Shown here: one piece after another, positions 42,538 through 50,314 of the stretch
How the letters are laid out: each line of letters opens with the position of its first letter
Position numbering within the stretch: position 1 is the stretch's first letter
DNA from: Chitinophagaceae bacterium UBA4407
GTDB taxonomy: Bacteria > Bacteroidota > Bacteroidia > Chitinophagales > Chitinophagaceae
Direction: 5' to 3'
NCBI GenBank assembly: GCA_002390845.1
Contig: DGQT01000067.1
Coordinates: 44,486-108,485 of the forward strand
Length of the DNA: 64,000 nt
Program-made: the position numbers and the translations under genes
The notes under the pieces: model-generated
What the model saw: only the letters and a program-made list of their open reading frames with translations
The model's database searches: none
Told to the model about the DNA's origin: nothing

Positions 42538-44394
42538 CTACCTGTACCCCTTTGCCTGCAACTGAAACAACTCTGCATAACGCCCACCCAATGCAAGCAA
42601 TGCTTCGTGGCTGCCTATTTCTGTTAACTGCCCTTTATCGAGCACCAAAATGCGGTCAGCCATTCGTACGGTGGAAAAACGATGAGAGATCAGCACAGCA
42701 GATTTGCCCTTGGTAAGTTCTGCAAAACGCTGAAATACTTCGTACTCGGCACGGGCATCTAGTGCACTGGTGGGCTCATCGAGAATGAGTAACTGCGCAT
42801 CTTTCATGTAAGCACGGGCAAGCGCCACTTTCTGCCATTCGCCGCCACTGAGTTCCACACCATCATTAAAGCGGCGGCCCAGTGCCTGGTCGTAATGATT
42901 GGGTAATTTATCGGCAAGCAAATTAGCAAGGCTTTTTTCTGCAGCAGTTTCAATGAGTGGGCGATTGTGCTGCTCTTCAATATTACCTACGGCAATGTTT
43001 TGTGCAAAGCTCATTTGATAGCGCAGGTAATCCTGGAATATAATACCGGTGTGTTTGCGCAGTTGCTGTATTTCGTATTCACGAAGGTCAATACCATCCA
43101 GTAATATACGGCCTTCTGTGGGGTCGTATAAACGAGCAAGCAATTTTACAAGCGTTGTTTTACCTGCACCATTCTCGCCAACGAGTGCAAGTTTCTCCCC
43201 CGCCTGTAACGTAAAACTCAAATGACGGTTGGCCCATTTATCGCTGTTGTGATAACGAAAACCAACATCCTCAAAAGTAAAACCCTGCTTAACAGGATTT
43301 GGAAAAGGTAATGGCTTTGAAGCTGCTTTTATTTTGGGTTCAATTTCAAAGAATTCAAAAAAATCACGCAGGTAAATAGCGCCCTGCGATACGGAAGTAA
43401 AACGCGATAAAATATTTTCGAGTAAACTTCTTAACTGCCTGAACGATCCTGCCAAAAAAGTAAGCGTACCAATGGTAAGAACACCTTCCACTGTTTTTAA
43501 AATCATTACAATATACGCGGTGTAATAACCCATGCTTCCAAGCAATGCAAACACAGTGCCCCACGATGCACGTTTTACAGAAAGCTTTTTATTATCTGCA
43601 TAAAATTTATTGCTGAGCGTTTTAAAACGGTTGATGAGAAAACCTGAAAGATTAAAGATCTTCACTTCTTTCGCTGTCTCATCACTGGCGCCGAGATAAC
43701 GCACATAATCCAATTCGCGGCGCTCCGGTGTTTGTCCACGGGTGAGAGCATAGCTGCGGTCATTGAAGTAAGATTCACCCAAAAATGCAGGCACAATAGC
43801 AACAAGTAATAATAAGATCAGCCACGGGTTAAATGCCATTAATCCTGCTGCTAAAAATGCCATTGTAATTAAATCCTGTACCTGCGTTAATACTTGTGAT
43901 AATAAGATGGTACGGCCAACAGTTTGCTGCCTGGCCCGTTCCAATTTATCGTAAAATAAAGAGTCTTCGAATTGATCCAAATCCAGTGTGGCTGCGTGTT
44001 CCATGATCTTTACAGAAGTATGATTGCTGAAGAGATCGCCCAGCAAACTGTCTACCAAAGCGGTAGCCCTGCTCAAGGCATCAGATAAAATGGTGAGTGC
44101 AAATTCTGCAGCAACAAGCTGCCACAAATAAGTATGATCTGGCGTGTGATTGTTGCTCAATAAAATTACTTCATCAATAATTAATTTGGCAACATATAAA
44201 ACTGCAACGGGTATTGCAGAACGTATTAATCTCAATGCTGCATTCAATATGGTGTACCAGCGGTTGGTTTCCCAAACAAGTTTAAAAAATCGTGGAAGGT
44301 TGCCCAGGGCATCTAACTTTTCTTTGAGTGTAGGTTTCGTTATTGTATTGTGTAATGCCGGTCTTTTCTCACGTGCCATGCGTACTTTGCTCAT
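42538..44394 (-). CDS. ABC exporter, fused membrane and ATPase domains
   Basis: A 618-aa half-transporter. Helices lie between about residues 60 and 330; the ATPase follows with Walker A ALVGENGAGKTTLVKL, Q-loop GIIFQDYLRYQMSF, signature ELSGGEWQKVALARA and Walker B LLILDEPTSALDARA. The signature LSGGEWQK (not GGQ) is typical of one bacterial peptide/lipid exporter subfamily. It probably works as a homodimer. No substrate gene is adjacent. The N-terminal 30 aa are basic and may be disordered. Confidence 0.88.
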   Translation of the reverse strand: MSKVRMAREKRPALHNTITKPTLKEKLDALGNLPRFFKLVWETNRWYTILNAALRLIRSAIPVAVLYVAKLIIDEVILLSNNHTPDHTYLWQLVAAEFALTILSDALSRATALVDSLLGDLFSNHTSVKIMEHAATLDLDQFEDSLFYDKLERARQQTVGRTILLSQVLTQVQDLITMAFLAAGLMAFNPWLILLLLVAIVPAFLGESYFNDRSYALTRGQTPERRELDYVRYLGASDETAKEVKIFNLSGFLINRFKTLSNKFYADNKKLSVKRASWGTVFALLGSMGYYTAYIVMILKTVEGVLTIGTLTFLAGSFRQLRSLLENILSRFTSVSQGAIYLRDFFEFFEIEPKIKAASKPLPFPNPVKQGFTFEDVGFRYHNSDKWANRHLSFTLQAGEKLALVGENGAGKTTLVKLLARLYDPTEGRILLDGIDLREYEIQQLRKHTGIIFQDYLRYQMSFAQNIAVGNIEEQHNRPLIETAAEKSLANLLADKLPNHYDQALGRRFNDGVELSGGEWQKVALARAYMKDAQLLILDEPTSALDARAEYEVFQRFAELTKGKSAVLISHRFSTVRMADRILVLDKGQLTEIGSHEALLALGGRYAELFQLQAKGYR

Positions 44395-44483
44395 GTTGCA
44401 AAGTTAGGCTACGTAGTTGAAATGTTGACGATTGAAAAGTTGAATGAGTGAAAGCATTATTGACCAAACAAAAGTAATACTAT

Positions 44484-44552
44484 GATGCATTGTTGCGTCG
44501 CACTCTTGTACGGTTTGATTATATATTGAGCTTTTACCAAAGCGTAGAATGC
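44484..44552. repeat. Intergenic repeat, single half
   Basis: Core TTGCGTCGCACTCTTGTACG, then GATTATATATTGAGCTTTTA and CCAAAGCGTAGAAT: a well-kept tail. Confidence 0.75.
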
Positions 44553-44683
44553 AGGGTTAAATTGAAAGTTTTTACCAGCAAATGCAGCGTTACTGCCACA
44601 CACAAAAGCTATAAATGTAAACGCTACGGGGAAGAAAAATCCCGCTGCGTTAATCGATCAACTGTTCGGGCTTTTTAATTATG

Positions 44684-44823
44684 CTACTTGAGTATTTTAG
44701 TCAAATCTAAAACTTCAAAATAAGGATTCATTTCAAACAAATATTTCAGGAAAGAAAGATGAGATGAGCCGTAAATAACTAAGTAACATTTGTCTTTTTC
44801 CCCCATTCTGGCGCAAGGTATGC
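44684..44823 (-). pseudogene. C-terminal fragment of a DUF5694/TraB-like protein
   Basis: Reading minus from 44806: MGEKDKCYLVIYGSSHLSFL, KYLFEMNPYFEVLDLTKILK, stop at 44684. The pattern LVIYGxxHxxFLKxLFExNPxFEV matches, from memory, the last 40 residues of DUF5694-type proteins. The frame does not continue into the rest of such a protein; instead it runs into the arm of an inverted repeat (44802-44825). A different minus-strand frame (44733-44999) overlaps it and has no recognised features. Confidence 0.55.
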
Positions 44824-45075
44824 AGCATAGTTTTTGTGAAAGGCATACTTGTGCCATCGTAGTAAGAAATAATCATTGGATCATAAACTTCAAGGTTTCT
44901 CTTATCTATACAATACTTAAAGCTGTTTATAATTTCATTTTTATAGTTTTTTTCATTATCGTTTAATTTGTATTTACAGCTCATAAAATTAAAATACAAA
45001 ATTTAATTGTGGTAACAATGGCACAAGGGTATGCCAACATACATAGTCACCCTGCATACCTTGCGCCAGAATGGG
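44802..45075. repeat. Nested inverted repeat, 274 bp
   Basis: Outer arms of 24 perfect bases (44802-44825 and 45052-45075; the arm includes CATTCTGGCGCAAGG). Inner arms GGCATACTTGTGCC (44842-44855) and GGCACAAGGGTATGCC (45020-45035) pair with a 2-nt bulge. The centre is AT-rich. The outer arm overlaps codons of the DUF5694-like fragment, so the right arm looks like an inverted duplication of gene sequence. Confidence 0.8.
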
Positions 45076-45086
45076 TCAATAGCTGG

Positions 45087-46013
45087 TTAACTATTGGTAA
45101 AATCTGTATTATAAAAATGACTGGGTTTTAAATAAATAAATGTTCTTTGTGCATCAATAATAATATTGAATCTTTTTAAAATATCGCCGCCCATTACACT
45201 CATTTTCTGCCTTCCTATTGAACCCTCAAAAAAACCAGCAGGAACACCATTCAATTGTCTGCTACCTAAATGCAGGCTGGGTAATACAGCCTTTTTGGTT
45301 TTTATTATATTGCCATAGGCATCCGTTAAATTTTTCTCCCCTGTGATTTGTACCTGCGTGCCTATCTTTTTATCATTTACAAAAACATCATCAAGCAACA
45401 AGGCGCCTGAATACCCTGAGTGAAGCAAAAACGGATGCATGAATATACTGTCACCAACCTGGCAAGCTGCTCGCACAAACATCAGGTTATCGCTGTATGT
45501 TAATTGTAGTTTATCGTAATCTTCAATGCCGGGTGGAAGTTCATCAGCAACAGTTATTGTGTTTTTATCAAAATCTATTGCAATCACTTTGTTTTTGAAA
45601 AGATTCATACCCACTTTACCATCAGTATGCTGACCTGAATTTTTATCTTCCCAAATGGTGATATTATTGTGCTGCAATTGCCCCATGACAATTGAATTGT
45701 ACTGGCTAAACCTTGAGCTATTATCCCCTCCGCCCCAGCTTTGCACACTATCAACAATGCCATTGAAACGGACACTTGTAAGGGTACCGGTTACATCTTC
45801 GGTTAGCGTTACATCATCTGCCGCGGTATGAAACATAAGGGTAACTGAATCCTTTCCATTCAGCACAGCAGGTATTGCAATATTATTGTGGTCGGTGAGT
45901 TGAAAAGGAATGCTGTAGGAGCGCTTAAGCGGCTGGGCTACTGCTTGCCCGGAAATAATTTCACTGATAGAAATAACTGCCAGTATTAAAAGGAAAAGTC
46001 TGTATTTGTACAT
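45087..46013 (-). CDS. Retropepsin-like protein lacking catalytic aspartates
   Basis: A 308-aa exported protein (signal peptide cleaved near GQAVAQP) with the overall plan of Bacteroidota pepsin/retropepsin-like proteins: two lobes and the closing block MGGDILKRFNIIIDAQRTFI. At the place of the first DTG there is MFHTAADDV, and at the second SG site LLHSGYSGALLLD; both Asp positions carry His. It is therefore probably not a working aspartic protease and may bind peptide or have another role. It ends 11 bp from the nested inverted repeat. Confidence 0.7.
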   Translation of the reverse strand: MYKYRLFLLILAVISISEIISGQAVAQPLKRSYSIPFQLTDHNNIAIPAVLNGKDSVTLMFHTAADDVTLTEDVTGTLTSVRFNGIVDSVQSWGGGDNSSRFSQYNSIVMGQLQHNNITIWEDKNSGQHTDGKVGMNLFKNKVIAIDFDKNTITVADELPPGIEDYDKLQLTYSDNLMFVRAACQVGDSIFMHPFLLHSGYSGALLLDDVFVNDKKIGTQVQITGEKNLTDAYGNIIKTKKAVLPSLHLGSRQLNGVPAGFFEGSIGRQKMSVMGGDILKRFNIIIDAQRTFIYLKPSHFYNTDFTNS

Positions 46014-46346
46014 ACCTGTTTTATTAATTTATTAACTGCACATTTCAAAATCAATGACTTTAGTAATATGGAAAGCCAAAGATTAGCGTTTTGTTTGGGT
46101 AAAAGTAAATTAAAAATAGTGACAGGGTTATTACGCCTTTGCTCCAAAGGTGCGTGTCACCACGCACCACCTTTACCGTTGTTAGTTGCCTGACCAAACA
46201 ATGATTCGCTTCAATCTACGCTTTGGTAAAAGCCCATTCATAATCCAACCATACACGTGTGCGACGCAACGGAAGCTCAATCTTTGTTCCCCATAAGCCG
46301 GGTAAATAAAATTCTGTACGACTATAACGAACCGCAGAGTTGTGGG
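46014..46346. repeat. Gap with intergenic repeat half (46206-46310)
   Basis: The repeat part reads in reverse: TACGCTTTGGTAAAAGC, ACACGTGTGCGACGCAAC, GGAAGCTCAA and AAGCCGGG. The remainder (46014-46205) is AT-rich and includes a CGCACCACCTTTACC segment; no gene seen. Confidence 0.6.
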
Positions 46347-46766
46347 TTAGGATGCCAATACTCTCACCATGCAATGCACATCCTTATCAGTATAGTTTTT
46401 ATATACTTCCAAACAGTAACCGTTGGGGTCTAATTGAGGATGTTTTAATAAGGCTTTAAAAGTATCGCCGATACAATTACTGTCTTTAAAGTGATTAACA
46501 ATATACTCAGCTGCAAAATCACCTTTTTCAATGGTAAATTGTTGCAGCGCAGTATTGCTGAAATCGTCTGATGGCAATATTTCAGCGGCAGCTTTGTATT
46601 GTATGGTGCCTGTACAATCTGGATGCGAAATGCCAAAGTATCTTCTGCCGGGATGATCGGGAATTAAAGCATGTAATTTTTCATAAGTTGCCGGCACCTC
46701 GTTTGGAAAACTGGATGCTTTAAGGAATACCACTTCAATATCTTGCACAATTTGATAGCGTTCCAT
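46347..46766 (-). CDS. GyrI-like small-molecule-binding domain protein
   Basis: A 139-aa protein resembling stand-alone effector-binding (GyrI/AraC effector) domains: an opening strand VVFLKASSFPNEVPATYEKL, the family-like GRRYFGISHP and IQYKAAAEI, and the closing FTIEKGDFAAEYIVNHF ... YCLEVYKNYTDKDVHCMVRV. It probably binds a small molecule or drug. Its start overlaps the stop of the DoxX-like gene by one base, so both are in the five-gene minus-strand operon running from 48610. Confidence 0.65.
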   Translation of the reverse strand: MERYQIVQDIEVVFLKASSFPNEVPATYEKLHALIPDHPGRRYFGISHPDCTGTIQYKAAAEILPSDDFSNTALQQFTIEKGDFAAEYIVNHFKDSNCIGDTFKALLKHPQLDPNGYCLEVYKNYTDKDVHCMVRVLAS

Positions 46767-47137
46767 TATTTTTTATTTTCGCTTAACCGGTGAAAGAAAA
46801 TGTAAGAAACCGCTAAGATGCCTAAAAAGATCAATGGTAAAATTGACTGAAAGTCAAATCCGTCTACTACAAAATGACCAATACTGGCAAAGAGAAAATT
46901 AAACGTAAAACCTGCATAGGCAAACTCCTTAATGGGTTTTGGCACCCGTGGTATAACCAATGCTAAAACTCCGGGTACTTTAAAAAACACCAAAGCGGTT
47001 CCAAAATATGCCGGGTAACCTAAATGACTGATACCTTCTTTTGCCAATTCTGTTTGTGAAGTAAATGCGGGGATTAAGCCTTCCATGATAAAAATAATAA
47101 TGGTGCTTACCCAGAAAATAATTTTATCTCTTTTCAT
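46766..47137 (-). CDS. DoxX-like membrane protein
   Basis: A 123-aa protein with four hydrophobic helices: IIFWVSTIIIFIMEGLIPAF, GTALVFFKVPGVLALVIP, YAGFTFNFLFASIGHFVV and ILPLIFLGILAVSYIFF. The wording HLGYPAYF, KVPGVLAL and EFAYAGFTF is typical of the DoxX-like family, membrane proteins of unclear, possibly redox-stress function. It sits in the operon between a VOC protein and the GyrI-like gene, with 12 bp upstream spacing. Confidence 0.8.
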   Translation of the reverse strand: MKRDKIIFWVSTIIIFIMEGLIPAFTSQTELAKEGISHLGYPAYFGTALVFFKVPGVLALVIPRVPKPIKEFAYAGFTFNFLFASIGHFVVDGFDFQSILPLIFLGILAVSYIFFHRLSENKK

Positions 47138-47149
47138 TTTATTTCAATT

Positions 47150-47566
47150 TCAGGTTGAATGTTTTTTAGTGTAATTAAGTATCCAGTGATTACCAAATTT
47201 ATCTGTAAGGTCGCCAAACAATGCACCCCAAAAATTATTTTGCAACGGATGGTTTGCCACACCACCTTCGGAGAGTTTTGCATAGCAAGCTTTTACTTCT
47301 TCTTCCGTTTGGCAATTCAGCGTAACAGCAATATTGTTGCCTTTTATCAAACCTTTTTCGCCCACCATATCACTAGCCATCAGCACCATACCATTTTTTG
47401 AAAGCGTGGCATGCAGAACGCAATCTTTCATTTGCTTTGGCATTTTTTTAGATACTGCCGATTCACCAACGCTTTGAATGGTAAGCTCGCCGCCTAAACA
47501 TGCTTTATAAAAGGTCATTGCTTCCCTGCAGTTGCCGCTGAATGTGAGATAGGGATATAGCTGCAT
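47150..47566 (-). CDS. VOC-family (PhnB/glyoxalase-like) protein
   Basis: A 138-aa single-domain protein of the vicinal oxygen chelate fold. PhnB-like features: LYPYLTFSGNCREAMTFYKA near the start, VLMASDM in the middle, GGVANHPLQNNFWGALFGDL and a C-terminal FGNHWILNY. Function of the family is mostly unknown (many are annotated as demethylubiquinone-methyltransferase-like or glyoxalase-like). It is a paralogue of the next gene upstream, 11 bp away, so a tandem duplication is likely. Confidence 0.82.
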   Translation of the reverse strand: MQLYPYLTFSGNCREAMTFYKACLGGELTIQSVGESAVSKKMPKQMKDCVLHATLSKNGMVLMASDMVGEKGLIKGNNIAVTLNCQTEEEVKACYAKLSEGGVANHPLQNNFWGALFGDLTDKFGNHWILNYTKKHST

Positions 47567-47577
47567 AGCAGTTGTTC

Positions 47578-48024
47578 TTATGCGTTTGGCTGGGTTGCAT
47601 TCATTACATTAAACATCCATCTTATACCGAATTTATCCAGGCAACAACCCCAGTAACCCCAAAATTCATCCCTCATAGCTGCCTTATCAGTACCGCCTTC
47701 TGAGAGGGCAGCGTATAATTTATCAGCCTCATCTTTACTATCTAATTGAAGGCTGACGGTAGTGTTGTTGCCAACAATTAATTTATGACCCATAGATTCC
47801 AGCATATCGGTACCCATTAATTCAGTGCCACCAATGATGGGTAATGCCACATGCATTACACTGTTCAGGTCGGCTTCTGAAAGCGCAGGAGCATCAGGGT
47901 GTGGCGGCATATCTTTAATACGCATAATAGGTGCAGAAAACTCTGTACCGAAAACAGATTTGTAATAATTAAAGGCTTCCTCTGTGTTGCCGAGAAAGTT
48001 TAGATAGATCGCTACTTTGCTCAT
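47578..48024 (-). CDS. VOC-family (PhnB/glyoxalase-like) protein, second paralogue
   Basis: A 148-aa protein with the same fold as its downstream neighbour: IYLNFLGNTEEAFNYYKSVF, the acidic VMHVALPIIGGTELMGTDML, GGTDKAAMRDEFWGYWGCCL and the end FGIRWMFNV. The pair FW-G-xx-x-D-KFG shows descent from one gene. It is second in the operon after the SRPBCC gene; a 170-bp gap holds an intergenic repeat half, which may lower read-through. Confidence 0.82.
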   Translation of the reverse strand: MSKVAIYLNFLGNTEEAFNYYKSVFGTEFSAPIMRIKDMPPHPDAPALSEADLNSVMHVALPIIGGTELMGTDMLESMGHKLIVGNNTTVSLQLDSKDEADKLYAALSEGGTDKAAMRDEFWGYWGCCLDKFGIRWMFNVMNATQPNA

Positions 48025-48082
48025 GTTGTTTGTTTTTATTTGATTGAAAATATTTTGTTTAAACTAAAATTTCGCAATAGAA

Positions 48083-48170
48083 TTTTTTTGAACCAAACAG
48101 TAGATTTTTATGGCATCGTTCCTTGCGTCGCACACTTGTACGTTCGGATTATATATTGAGCCTTTAACAG
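48083..48170. repeat. Intergenic repeat, single half
   Basis: T7-GAACC, TGGCATCG, core TTGCGTCGCACACTTGTACG, then TTCGGATTATATATTGAGC. This copy is closest to the family consensus. It lies between two genes of one orientation. Confidence 0.75.
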
Positions 48171-48196
48171 CCAATACAGCAACTTCAAACTCGGGC

Positions 48197-48610
48197 TTAA
48201 TTGTTTTCTGTGTAATCTTTAAAATTATTTAAAATAGCCTGCCAGCCAGCTTTTTGCATGTCAACCGGGTTTTCATTTTCAGGGTCAAAAGTTATTACCA
48301 CTTCCGTCTGGCTGCCCAAATGATTGAATTGAACTGTTGCAGTTCTTCCACCAAAACCGTAGGTAAATTGTTTGCCTTCTTCAATGTCAGTATAAATGGT
48401 TTCAAAGTCAAATCCAAAACTTCCATCTTTAGCTTCCATTCTTGCTTTGTAAGTGCCACCTATGCGCATATCGTTTTCAGCACGCGGACAATGCCAGCTT
48501 GGGTCAGCAAAGTTCCAGTGAATAATATGCGCAGGATTATTGTAATAATCCCAAACTTTTTTTGCGTCTGCATCAATGGTTGCCTGAACAGTAATTTTCG
48601 AATCGCTCAT
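48197..48610 (-). CDS. SRPBCC / AHSA1-type domain protein
   Basis: A 137-aa START-like protein from the ATG at 48610; a longer frame to 48700 is not supported by the family. Typical blocks are ITVQATIDADAKKVWDYYNN, HIIHWNFADPSWHCPRAEND, GGTYKARMEAKDGSFGFDFE and the end GWQAILNNFKDYTE. AHSA1-type domains bind hydrophobic ligands or Hsp90. With GyrI-like, VOC and DoxX-like genes it makes a common Bacteroidota small-molecule operon, divergent from a GlxA-type regulator 140 bp away. Confidence 0.85.
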   Translation of the reverse strand: MSDSKITVQATIDADAKKVWDYYNNPAHIIHWNFADPSWHCPRAENDMRIGGTYKARMEAKDGSFGFDFETIYTDIEEGKQFTYGFGGRTATVQFNHLGSQTEVVITFDPENENPVDMQKAGWQAILNNFKDYTENN

Positions 48611-48750
48611 GTTATTATTTTTTAATCGGTTAATTGGCAATACAAAGATGTGATTGCTTTTTAAAATATACAATGTGCGAAAATGACAAGAAAAGGGCAT
48701 TTTACGACAAAATCATTTTTACCTTGCAGCAATAACGTAAACCAGCCATC

Positions 48751-49728
48751 ATGAATATAAGTATTCTTGTTCCCGAAAACTCTGTAATGCAGGCTGTTGC
48801 AGACCCTCAGTATTTGTTTTCTGCAGTAAACCAGTTTATGGCAATGGCTGGTAAAAAGCCATTATTCAATGTGCAGTTGGTTGGGTTAAAAAAGGAAGTA
48901 AAAATTAATGGCGGCTCGTTTTCTGTAAACACTGCACAACTTTTAAAAGATGTAAAGCAAACCGATTTGATCATAATTCCTGCTTTATTCGGCGATATGA
49001 AAACAGCCATTGCATCTAATAAAAAAGCATTGCCGTGGATCAATGAACAATACAAAAAAGGCGCAGAAGTAGCTTCTCTTTGCGTAGGTGCTTTTCTATT
49101 AGCCTCTACCGGCTTATTGAATGGTAAAAAATGCTCAACACACTGGGGATTTCAAAATGAATTTCGCGAATTGTTTCCTGAGGTTGAATTAATAGATGGC
49201 AGCATTGTTACCGAGGAAAACCGGCTTTATTCAAGTGGAGGTGCAATGTCTTATTGGAACTTATTGCTTTACCTGGTGGAGAAATATACAGACAGGCAAA
49301 CAGCTATACTGGCCTCAAAATATTTTGCTATAGATATTGACAGAGAAAGCCAGTCTGCATTTGCTATGTTTAAAGGTCAGAAAAATCATACCGATGAAGC
49401 TGTAAAACAGGCACAGGAATTTATAGATCATCACATCCCTGAAAAAATCACAATAGATGAATTGGCAAATTTGGTGTCGCTGGGCAGAAGAAGTTTTGAA
49501 AGAAGGTTTAAAGTTGCCACCAATAATTCTGTGTTGGAATATATCAACCGGGTAAAAATAGAATTTGCCAAACGTAGCTTTGAAATAAGCCGCAAAAACA
49601 TTAATGAAGTGATGTATGATGTTGGTTATACTGATACGAAGGCATTTCGTACCATTTTCAAAAAAATTACGGGCCTTACTCCTGTTGAATACCGGAACAA
49701 GTACAATAAAATGTCTGTGCAGGAATAA
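48751..49728 (+). CDS. GlxA-type AraC-family transcription regulator
   Basis: A 325-aa regulator. The N-terminal DJ-1/PfpI-like domain (residues 1-190) carries VASLCVGAFLLASTGLLNGK, with Cys in the nucleophile-elbow position, and CSTHWGFQNEF. The C-terminal 100 aa are a double AraC HTH: ITIDELANLVSLGRRSFERR and INEVMYDVGYTDTKAFRTIF, then ITGLTPVEYRNKY. It is divergent from the SRPBCC/VOC/DoxX/GyrI operon and is probably its regulator, responding to an unknown small molecule. Confidence 0.9.
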   Translation: MNISILVPENSVMQAVADPQYLFSAVNQFMAMAGKKPLFNVQLVGLKKEVKINGGSFSVNTAQLLKDVKQTDLIIIPALFGDMKTAIASNKKALPWINEQYKKGAEVASLCVGAFLLASTGLLNGKKCSTHWGFQNEFRELFPEVELIDGSIVTEENRLYSSGGAMSYWNLLLYLVEKYTDRQTAILASKYFAIDIDRESQSAFAMFKGQKNHTDEAVKQAQEFIDHHIPEKITIDELANLVSLGRRSFERRFKVATNNSVLEYINRVKIEFAKRSFEISRKNINEVMYDVGYTDTKAFRTIFKKITGLTPVEYRNKYNKMSVQE

Positions 49729-49811
49729 CATTTCAGCCTGGTTGAATTTTGTTCCATATCCCCCTTGGGAAGACCCGGAACAACTGGGAAAATTGCATTG
49801 TTTGTTTTTTT

Positions 49812-50215
49812 TTGCTGGCCACAGTACATTAATGCTGTTAAGCAATGCTTGCGACGCACTCGTGTACTGTTGGATTATATATTGAGCTTTTATCTCAGCT
49901 AAGATCGAATCGAATCGTTGTTTGGTAAGCCTGGGTCGACAAACAACTGCTAACCCGTCATTTCGACCGCCTCGGCAGAAATCTCATGCATTTATAGAGA
50001 GATTTCTAAGTCGCTCCTGCTTCGAAATGACGCATACTGGATCTGAAAGTGCAATGGTGTGATTCAAGAGAAGTAGCATACGATTACAAGTGCCGGGCTT
50101 CTTCTCTTCCTGCCTCTTTGCCTTGTTGCCTCGTTGCTTCCTGCCCTTCCCTAAAGTACAAGTGTGCGACGCAACAAAAGCCTCATAGATTTCCCGCTGC
50201 CTGGCCCCAAAAAAT
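49812..50215. repeat. Intergenic repeat, two inverted halves
   Basis: Left core TTGCGACGCACTCGTGTAC (from 49849) with GATTATATATTGAGC; right core GTACAAGTGTGCGACGCAAC (50157-50176), AAAGCCTCAT and CTGGCCCC. The centre (about 240 nt) contains a short inverted segment around GAGATTTCTAAGTCGC and unrelated C-rich sequence. It covers nearly all of the 586-bp gap before hppA. Confidence 0.7.
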
Positions 50216-50314
50216 GTATTTATCCCCAAAATAAGTAGTGGCATTTTACTATTTTAACATTTTGGGTATTATCCCCTATTTTTGCGACCATTTTAAAACT
50301 AATAACCATTGCTT

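Noticed and set aside
44733..44999. 88-codon minus-strand frame
   Set aside because: It crosses the arm of a nested inverted repeat and overlaps a better-supported gene tail in another frame.
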